Source of the DNA: an uncultured Oscillospiraceae bacterium
Lineage (GTDB): Bacteria; Bacillota; Clostridia; Oscillospirales; Oscillospiraceae
NCBI GenBank assembly: GCA_905233785.1
Contig: CAJOCV010000097.1
Location: 1 to 6,564 of the forward strand
Direction: 5' to 3'
DNA length: 6,564 bases
The number at the start of each line of letters is the position of its first letter. Positions within the stretch are counted from its first letter, which is position 1. Position numbers and translations under genes: made by a program. The notes under the pieces were generated by a model, which saw nothing but the letters and a program-made list of their open reading frames with translations, was not told the origin of the DNA and made no database searches. Shown here piece by piece: positions 1-4,983 of the stretch.

Positions 1-12
1 GGATTTTCATCC

Positions 13-1713
13 TTATCCATTTCCCTGCACGGCGTCCACGAGCGCGTCATCGCCGCGGACAAACCAGCCGCCCTCACTGTAGATCAGGCGGAGGGTGAAG
101 GTGTGGTCGCGATAGAAGGCAGAGGCGTCGGAAAACACATCGTTCGTCGCGGCGCTGATAGCCTCCTGCACGATTTCCGGGCGGTAAAAGCCATTTTCGT
201 CGCAGAGCTCGGGGTAGCTTCGTTCTTCTGTGATGCGTTCAAGCTCTGCCGCGGCGCATTCGCGCAGCGCCTGTTCCGCGGCGGGAATGCTCAGTGAGCG
301 GAGATACACCTCCTGCTCCCCGAGATCGCCCTCCACGCGGCTCTCGCCCTCCAGACGGTAGGAATAGCTTTTTTGCAGGGCGTCCAGCGTGAGCGCTTCC
401 AGCGAGTCCTCCGGCGGCGTCTCCAGGCCGAGGCTGCTGTAGCCGTCCAGCATGGCGTAAAACTGTTGATAGTTTTCCAGCTCCAGGGCGTCGAAAAAGC
501 CCATCAGAGGCTCCTGCGGATCCGGATGCCCCAGAAAGGGCAGCACCGTGCTGACCGACATGGCGGGAAGCAGGCCGCCCTCGACGGAGGGGGAGAGATT
601 CATCACCGCGATGCCGCCGACGCCGAGCGCCAGCAGCAGAGACAGCACGCTTGCGAGCAGGCGCTTGCGGCGCAGCCGATGCCGTCCGAATGCAGAGAAG
701 ACGAACAGCAGCCCGAACAGGAGCGCGATCCCGATCCAAACAAGCGGCGGGACGGCGACGGCGGGCACCGCCGCTTCGGGCGTCGGCGACGGCGCGGCAG
801 TGGGCGTCGGCTCCGGGACGGAAAGCCCCGGCTCCTTCTGCGCGCTGAGCCGCGGCAGCTTGAGATCGCGCAGCGCGAGCGCTGCCGCGCCCTCGGCGGG
901 CTTGCGGTGCGCAAGCTCATACTGGGCGTAGTCGCACATCAGCGTACAAAACTCCGCCAGCACCTGGTAGGCGTTGTGCAGCCCGTCGGTAAAGCAGACG
1001 ATCAGGATCGGCTCGTCGGTATAGACGATGGCGCAGTCGTTCATGTGCAGCGTCTGATCCTCCCAGTAGCCATACTTGTGGGCGATCTCAAAGCGGCTCT
1101 CGCTGCGGCGGAAATACTCCGAGGGCTCGGCCTGCTTCATGCAGTCAATGACGCCAGGGTATCGCTCCTGATTGTCGTAAAGCTCTGTCAGACAGTGGAT
1201 CATCTGACGCGGCGTGAAGAAATTGTTCACATAGTACTGGGGATCCACCGTGTCCGCGTCCTCCCCCATCAGCGGGGCGATATAGCGCCGGTAGCTGCGG
1301 TAGTTTCCGTGGCCGATGTACATCCAGAGCACACGGGCATACTCATTGTCAGAGTGGATGATGCTGCCCTCCTGGAGCTGCTTGTAGGTCAGGCCGCCGA
1401 TCTGCGTTTCAAAGGAGATCTCGCCCTCGTACACTTTCTCGGCCACCGCCATATTGAGCGGCACCTTGTACATACTGGCGGAAACCATATACTGATCGGC
1501 ATTAAAAAAATGTTCCTCGCCGGTGACGGTGTTGCGATAGCCGTAGCCGACGTTTCGCTCGCCGATGCCAAGGCGAGCGTTAAAATCCGCCACCACCTCG
1601 TCCCAGCTTTTCCCGGCAAAACGGGGATCGTCCTCGGCGCAGGCAACCGGGGCAAGCGACAGCAGCACACATACAAGCAGCGCGGCGGACAGCATCGTTT
1701 TCAGCAGCTTCAT
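13..1713 (-). CDS. Membrane-anchored serine hydrolase of the class A beta-lactamase / DD-peptidase fold, with an unknown C-terminal extracytoplasmic domain
   Basis: The 566-residue product is probably an envelope enzyme acting on peptidoglycan peptides or related acyl compounds; this role is inferred. Residues 1-26 form a signal peptide (basic start, hydrophobic core, Ala-Cys-Ala then Glu-Asp). Pro sits at -3 of the Cys, so it is not a good lipobox. The catalytic domain (about 35-270) shows the family signatures: Ser80-Met-Tyr-Lys83 (SxxK), Ser121-Asp-Asn123 (SDN) and Lys213-Tyr-Gly215 in the KTG position. The class A ExxLN omega-loop motif is absent, though Glu151 lies at a similar distance before Thr167-Pro168, so true beta-lactamase activity is doubtful. 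A Pro/Thr/Ala linker (about 294-322) leads to membrane segment 1 (323-343), a basic loop RHRLRRKR (344-351) and membrane segment 2 (352-372). Residues about 373-566 form an acidic domain I do not recognise, predicted outside the cell. The start follows a purine-rich GGGAGAAGG (1716-1724). The neighbour pepF is divergent. The fold is well supported; the substrate is unknown. Confidence 0.88.
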   Translation of the reverse strand: MKLLKTMLSAALLVCVLLSLAPVACAEDDPRFAGKSWDEVVADFNARLGIGERNVGYGYRNTVTGEEHFFNADQYMVSASMYKVPLNMAVAEKVYEGEISFETQIGGLTYKQLQEGSIIHSDNEYARVLWMYIGHGNYRSYRRYIAPLMGEDADTVDPQYYVNNFFTPRQMIHCLTELYDNQERYPGVIDCMKQAEPSEYFRRSESRFEIAHKYGYWEDQTLHMNDCAIVYTDEPILIVCFTDGLHNAYQVLAEFCTLMCDYAQYELAHRKPAEGAAALALRDLKLPRLSAQKEPGLSVPEPTPTAAPSPTPEAAVPAVAVPPLVWIGIALLFGLLFVFSAFGRHRLRRKRLLASVLSLLLALGVGGIAVMNLSPSVEGGLLPAMSVSTVLPFLGHPDPQEPLMGFFDALELENYQQFYAMLDGYSSLGLETPPEDSLEALTLDALQKSYSYRLEGESRVEGDLGEQEVYLRSLSIPAAEQALRECAAAELERITEERSYPELCDENGFYRPEIVQEAISAATNDVFSDASAFYRDHTFTLRLIYSEGGWFVRGDDALVDAVQGNG

Positions 1714-1743
1714 GGCCTTCTCCCAAACAAAACAGGTAAGTCC

Positions 1744-1771
1744 ATTCTACCACGCTTCGACCGTTTTGCAA
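1744..1771 (-). promoter_or_regulatory. Predicted sigma-A-type promoter of the serine hydrolase gene
   Basis: Read on the minus strand, a -35-like TTGCAA (plus-strand 1766-1771, 4 of 6 to TTGACA) is followed after 16 bases by a -10 TAGAAT (1744-1749, 5 of 6 to TATAAT). Transcription would begin near 1737 and give a leader of about 25 bases before the start codon. It is the best match in the gap, but rests on sequence only. Confidence 0.55.
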
Positions 1772-1782
1772 GGAATTTCGAC

Positions 1783-1889
1783 AGAGAATCGTGAATCGTG
1801 AATCGTTATGATGTCCCCTTCGGGGACATATTGGAATCTGTCGCGAAGCGACACCGCAACTGTTCACTTTTCACCATTCTCTATTCACT
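1783..1889. repeat. Intergenic foldback element: imperfect inverted arms around two perfect hairpins (MITE- or REP-like)
   Basis: The left arm 1783-1805 and the reverse complement of 1860-1882 match at 18 of 23 positions, including the first seven (AGAGAAT). Both arms are made of 7-bp units: GAATCGT three times in tandem at 1786-1806 on the left, and GTTCACT, TTTCACC, ATTCTCT, ATTCACT at 1862-1889 on the right. Between the arms are two perfect inverted repeats: ATGTCCCC-TTC-GGGGACAT (1811-1829) and TGTCGC-GAA-GCGACA (1839-1853). There is no coding content and no obvious target-site duplication. It lies between two divergent promoters and ends seven bases before the pepF -35 box. The layout suggests a small non-autonomous mobile or dispersed repeat; multiple genomic copies are expected but cannot be shown from this window. 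The hairpins lack a T-run, so they are not typical terminators. Confidence 0.75.
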
Positions 1890-1896
1890 CTCCGCC

Positions 1897-1925
1897 TTGC
1901 CGCAGGCAGCTTCTTATGCTATAAT
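1897..1925 (+). promoter_or_regulatory. Predicted extended -10 promoter of pepF
   Basis: A perfect -10 TATAAT (1920-1925) is preceded by TGC (1917-1919), giving the extended -10 form common in Gram-positive bacteria. A -35-like TTGCCG (1897-1902, 4 of 6) stands 17 bases upstream. Transcription would start near 1932, leaving a leader of about 27 bases that carries the ribosome binding site. The upstream foldback element ends seven bases before the -35 box. Confidence 0.75.
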
Positions 1926-1947
1926 CATGCCACAAAAAATTTGCTTT

Positions 1948-1952
1948 GGAGG
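1948..1952 (+). promoter_or_regulatory. Ribosome binding site that sets the pepF start
   Basis: GGAGG lies six bases before the ATG at 1959. An in-frame TTG at 1941 is also open, but it sits upstream of and overlaps this site and has no such signal in front of it. The ATG at 1959 is therefore the better start. Confidence 0.85.
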
Positions 1953-1958
1953 AAAACA

Positions 1959-3761
1959 ATGGATCACAAGAGCATTCCGACCCGCGATCAGGTGCCGGAG
2001 GAATTTACCTGGAACCTCAAGGACATGTACGAGAGCGACGACAAGTGGCTGGAGGAGTATGAGGCGCTCAAGCAGATGCCCGAGCGCCTGAGCGCTTTTC
2101 AGGGCAGGCTGGGCGAGAGCGCGGAGACGCTGCTGCGGTATTTCCGTCTGGAGGACGAGCTGGAAGTGCGCCTGAGCATGCTCTACGGCTACGCCGGCTG
2201 CAAGGCGGATCAGGACAGCGCCAACGGCTTCTATCAGGACATGCGCGGCAAAGCGATCTCCACGCTGGTGGCGGTCTCCAGCGCATCGGCCTTCGCCGCG
2301 CCCGAGATCATGGCGATCGACGAGGATCGGCTCAATCTCTTCTATATCGCCCAGCCGGCGCTGGAGACCTATCGCCGCAGCCTCTACCAGATCCGCCGCC
2401 GGGCGGCGCACATTCTCTCTCCCGCGGAGGAGCGGCTGCTGGCCGCCGCCGGGGAGATGTCCGACGCGCCGGACAACATTGGCAACATCCTGCGCGACAG
2501 CGACATGAGATTTCCCGATGCGGTGGACGGCGAGGGCAATCTCCACCCCCTCACCAACGGCTCCTACGGCGTCATGATGGAGAGCGCCGACCGCGCCCTG
2601 CGGCGGGACGGCTTCGAGAAGCTGTACGGCCGCTATGGCGAGATGAAAAACACCCTCGCCGCGACGCTGGACGCGCAGTTTAAGTCCCTGCGCTTCTTTG
2701 CCCAGGCGCGGGGCTATCAGACCACGCTGGAGGCCTCCCTTGACCGCACTGAGGTTCCCACCGCGGTCTACACGCAGCTTATCGAGGCCGTGCACGCCAA
2801 TCTTGACAAGCTGCACCGCTATGTTTTGCTCAGAAAGAGGCTCCTTGGCGTAAACGAACTGCACATGTACGACATCTACACGCCGATCGTTCCCGACAGC
2901 GCCCGCAGAATTCCCTTCGACGAAGCCAAGCAAACGGTGCTGGAGGCTCTCGCGGTGCTCGGCGAGGATTACACGGCGCTCCTGCGCGAGGGCTTTGAAA
3001 ACCGCTGGATCGACGTGTATGAAAACGTGGGCAAGCGGGCAGGCGCCTATTCCTCCGGCACCGCCCGCCCGCACCCTTATGTGCTTCTGAATCAGAAGGA
3101 CACGCTCGACAGTATGTTTACCCTCGCCCATGAGATGGGTCACGCCCTGCACAGCTATCACAGCAACAAGTACCAGCCCGTCTGCACCAGCGACTATGTG
3201 ATCTTCGTGGCGGAGGTGGCCTCCACCTGCAATGAGGTGCTGCTTATGCGCCACCTGTTGTCCAAAACCACGGACAAAAAGGAGCGCGCTTATCTGATCA
3301 ACCACTTCCTTGACCAGTTTAAGGGCACCGTCTACCGTCAGACCATGTTCGCGGAGTTTGAGCTGATGATGGGCCGCATGTCCGAAAACGGTGAGACCCT
3401 GACCGCCGAGAGCCTGAGCGAAAAGTACCTCGCCCTCAACAAGCGCTACTACGGCCCGGACATGGTCTCCGACGATGAGATTGCGCTGGAGTGGGCGCGC
3501 ATCCCGCATTTCTTTTATAACTACTACGTTTTTCAGTACGCGACCGGCTTCTCCGCCGCCGTCGCCATCGCCAATCGCATCCTCTCGGAGGGCGAGAGCG
3601 CGGTGCGCGATTACAAGCGCTTCCTCTCCGGCGGCAGCAGCGCAGACCCCATCGCGCTTTTGAAGATCGCCGGGGTGGATATGTCCACGCCCGCCCCGGT
3701 CAACTCCGCCCTCGCGCTTTTCGGCCAACTGCTGGAGGAGATGGAGGCGCTTACCCGCTGA
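1959..3761 (+). CDS. pepF: Oligoendopeptidase F (M3B family zinc metallopeptidase)
   Basis: The enzyme hydrolyses short to medium oligopeptides in the cytoplasm, usually in peptide turnover and nutrition. The 600-residue length matches the family norm of about 600. No signal peptide or membrane segment is seen. The opening (IPTRDQVPEEFTWNL) is typical of PepF. The N-terminal helical domain covers about 110-185 and the M3 catalytic domain about 205-585. The zinc site is His391-Glu-Met-Gly-His395 (HExxH), with Glu392 as general base and Glu419 in FVAEVAST as third ligand, 28 residues after His391 as expected. The conserved motif RIPHFFYNYYVFQYATG lies at 514-530 and supplies Tyr and His residues for substrate binding and transition-state stabilisation in the family. 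All key residues are present, so the enzyme should be active. It is a single gene with its own extended -10 promoter, convergent with the SPFH gene downstream. Confusion with M3A oligopeptidase A or M32 enzymes is unlikely given the motifs and length. Confidence 0.97.
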   Translation: MDHKSIPTRDQVPEEFTWNLKDMYESDDKWLEEYEALKQMPERLSAFQGRLGESAETLLRYFRLEDELEVRLSMLYGYAGCKADQDSANGFYQDMRGKAISTLVAVSSASAFAAPEIMAIDEDRLNLFYIAQPALETYRRSLYQIRRRAAHILSPAEERLLAAAGEMSDAPDNIGNILRDSDMRFPDAVDGEGNLHPLTNGSYGVMMESADRALRRDGFEKLYGRYGEMKNTLAATLDAQFKSLRFFAQARGYQTTLEASLDRTEVPTAVYTQLIEAVHANLDKLHRYVLLRKRLLGVNELHMYDIYTPIVPDSARRIPFDEAKQTVLEALAVLGEDYTALLREGFENRWIDVYENVGKRAGAYSSGTARPHPYVLLNQKDTLDSMFTLAHEMGHALHSYHSNKYQPVCTSDYVIFVAEVASTCNEVLLMRHLLSKTTDKKERAYLINHFLDQFKGTVYRQTMFAEFELMMGRMSENGETLTAESLSEKYLALNKRYYGPDMVSDDEIALEWARIPHFFYNYYVFQYATGFSAAVAIANRILSEGESAVRDYKRFLSGGSSADPIALLKIAGVDMSTPAPVNSALALFGQLLEEMEALTR

Positions 3762-3768
3762 GCGGCAC

Positions 3769-3826
3769 GCGGCCGGGGAAGCGCGGGAAGCGCGCTCGTG
3801 TCGCTCCACGGCGATTTACCGGCCGC
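3769..3826. terminator. GC-rich inverted repeats in the convergent gap, possible two-way terminator
   Basis: Both genes end here (stops at 3759-3761 and 3845-3847). An outer perfect inverted repeat GCGGCCGG (3769-3776) / CCGGCCGC (3819-3826) encloses an inner hairpin AGCGCG-GGAAG-CGCGCT (3780-3796), so a branched stable structure is possible. Neither strand has a T-run directly after the stem; only A5 at 3834-3838 lies nearby, and it reads as T5 before the stem on the minus strand. A classical intrinsic terminator is therefore not certain. A perfect 9-bp tandem duplication, GGAAGCGCG at 3777-3785 and 3786-3794, forms part of the inner hairpin. Confidence 0.4.
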
Positions 3827-3844
3827 TGCGCTCGAAAAACGCAA

Positions 3845-4825
3845 TCAATCGTTCAGGCTCAGCATATAATTCCCATTGTCGCTCAGCACCGTGCCGGGGA
3901 GCTGGCCGTTCCACTGCTTGATCCAGTAGTAGTCAATGAGCTCTTCCGTCAGGGACTCGGAGATGCGCTTATTCATCTCGGCCTCTTTTTCGCCGGCGTA
4001 GAGAGCGGCTTCGGCCTGCACCTTGACGACCTCAAGCTCGGCATTGGCTGCGATGACGGCCTTTTCCGCCTCAGCATTGGCGGCAATGACGGCGCGCTTT
4101 GCGGTGGCCTCCTCCTCCATGGTCTTCTGCGCCTGCTCGGTCTCGGCAGTGAGCTTATTCTGCGCGGCAACCTGCTTGGCCTCGACGGCAGTGGTGAAGG
4201 CGTCGGTAAAGTCAATGTCCTCGATCGCGATGGATACGATCGTGATGCCGTAACGGCGCATATCCTCCGCTGTGCTCTCGGCGATCATGTCCGACAGATC
4301 GTTGCGCTTTGCGATCAAATTTTCCGCCGAGTAGCGGGAGAAGACCGCCTTCGTGTTCTCGAGGATGCGCGGATACATCACGTTCTCGTAGTAGTGGATG
4401 CCGACGGTACGGTAGAGCTCCTGTGCCGTTTCCTGGTCGATACAATAGTTGACGGAGAGCTGCAAATTCACCTGTTGAATGTCGCTGGAGAAGGCCTCCG
4501 TGCTGATTTGCACTTTCTGGGTGCGGTTGTCCATCTTTACAACCTCCTGCCAGGGCAGGATCAGATGAGCGCCAGCGCTGATCGTCCGCTCCTCCACACG
4601 CCCGAAGGTGGTCAGGATGCCGGTGTAGCCCGTCGGTACCACCGTGACACAGGAGAGCAGCACCGCAGCCAGCAGTACCGGCAGCGCCAAAAACTGCGCC
4701 GGGCGCGCACGCCAGACGCGGCGGATTACGGTCTTTCCGTTCTCCTCCATGATAGACTTTCCCTGAAAGCCCAGCAGCACATACAGCGCGCCGGATGCGA
4801 TCAAGCCCAATACCAAAGCAAACAT
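3845..4825 (-). CDS. SPFH / band 7 domain membrane protein (prohibitin/HflC-like)
   Basis: The 326-residue product belongs to the SPFH (stomatin, prohibitin, flotillin, HflK/C) superfamily, membrane scaffold proteins that form large rings and often modulate proteases or membrane microdomains. Residues 1-20 form a first membrane segment and about 43-63 a second. The band 7 domain starts at VPTGYTGILTTFGRV (63-77) and runs to about 235, including the typical IEDIDFTDAF (201-210). It continues into an Ala/Glu/Lys-rich helix (about 210-295), likely coiled coil, with an 11-residue repeat, AVIAANAE at 245-252 and 256-263. The end WNGQLPGTVLSDNGNYML resembles the C-terminus of clostridial prohibitin-family members. 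The ATG at 4825 is chosen because AGGAGG stands eight bases before it. The frame stays open to 4945, but those 40 extra codons are basic and would overlap the GH2 promoter. The partner and exact role are unknown; no NfeD or FtsH gene is adjacent here. Confidence 0.9.
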   Translation of the reverse strand: MFALVLGLIASGALYVLLGFQGKSIMEENGKTVIRRVWRARPAQFLALPVLLAAVLLSCVTVVPTGYTGILTTFGRVEERTISAGAHLILPWQEVVKMDNRTQKVQISTEAFSSDIQQVNLQLSVNYCIDQETAQELYRTVGIHYYENVMYPRILENTKAVFSRYSAENLIAKRNDLSDMIAESTAEDMRRYGITIVSIAIEDIDFTDAFTTAVEAKQVAAQNKLTAETEQAQKTMEEEATAKRAVIAANAEAEKAVIAANAELEVVKVQAEAALYAGEKEAEMNKRISESLTEELIDYYWIKQWNGQLPGTVLSDNGNYMLSLND

Positions 4826-4833
4826 TCTCAAAA

Positions 4834-4839
4834 CCTCCT
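4834..4839 (-). promoter_or_regulatory. Ribosome binding site that sets the SPFH gene start
   Basis: On the minus strand a perfect AGGAGG lies eight bases before the ATG at 4825. It favours this start over the in-frame upstream ATG at 4945. The resulting protein then begins directly with its first membrane segment. Confidence 0.85.
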
Positions 4840-4926
4840 CATTTTGCCTGATGACCGTAGGACGAAGAAGCGCGAAAAAGGTTCCCGTAAATTTGGTTTT
4901 CCCGCTCTGTGTCCATCTGTTTTTCT

Positions 4927-4955
4927 TTGACGCGGCGGCAGCCATGCGCTATACT
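4927..4955 (+). promoter_or_regulatory. Predicted sigma-A-type promoter of the GH2 gene
   Basis: TTGACG (4927-4932, 5 of 6 to TTGACA) and TATACT (4950-4955, 5 of 6 to TATAAT) are separated by an ideal 17 bases. The start of transcription should fall near 4962, leaving a leader of about 22 bases. No clear operator palindrome is visible around it, so any sugar-responsive control cannot be read from the sequence. Confidence 0.78.
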
Positions 4956-4972
4956 GATAAAAAACGACAAGC

Positions 4973-4979
4973 GGGGTGA
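4973..4979 (+). promoter_or_regulatory. Ribosome binding site of the GH2 gene
   Basis: GGGGTGA, one base off the consensus GGAGGTGA core, ends four bases before the ATG at 4984. An in-frame TGA occupies 4981-4983, directly before the ATG, so no longer N-terminus is possible. Confidence 0.75.
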
Positions 4980-4983
4980 GTGA

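Noticed and set aside
1..12. Short inverted repeat GGAT-TTTC-ATCC just after the serine hydrolase stop
   Set aside because: A 4-bp stem at the window edge is too short to call a terminator, and the sequence needed to judge it lies outside.
373..1794. 473-codon plus-strand open frame opposite the serine hydrolase
   Set aside because: It is rich in Arg/Gln/His with no recognisable motif and runs through the promoter of the minus-strand gene, which has a signal peptide and catalytic motifs.
1811..1853. The two hairpins as intrinsic terminators or a riboswitch
   Set aside because: No T-run follows either stem on either strand, and by promoter position neither divergent transcript should pass through them. 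They fit better as parts of the foldback element.
1786..1889. Short CRISPR-like array
   Set aside because: The repeat units are only 7 bp and adjoin without spacers, and no cas gene is present.
1798..2091. 97-codon plus-strand frame through the foldback element into the start of pepF
   Set aside because: Its first part is a translation of the hairpin repeat and the rest is an out-of-frame reading of pepF. It begins inside the element without a ribosome binding site.
1914..3809. 631-codon open frame on the minus strand covering almost all of pepF
   Set aside because: It is antisense to a clear, full-length M3B peptidase. Its composition (many His, Val, Gly, Leu, Arg) is what a GC-rich gene gives when read backwards, it has no family motif, and the plus frame explains all conserved residues.
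4826..4945. 40-residue N-terminal extension of the SPFH protein
   Set aside because: The frame is open, but a perfect AGGAGG sits before the internal ATG at 4825, the extension is not membrane-like, and it would overlap the GH2 promoter.
4826..4983. Promoter for the SPFH gene on the minus strand
   Set aside because: The best -35-like box, TGGACA, has only a poor -10 match (2 of 6) at the right spacing, so it is not called. The real promoter may be weak or use another sigma factor.
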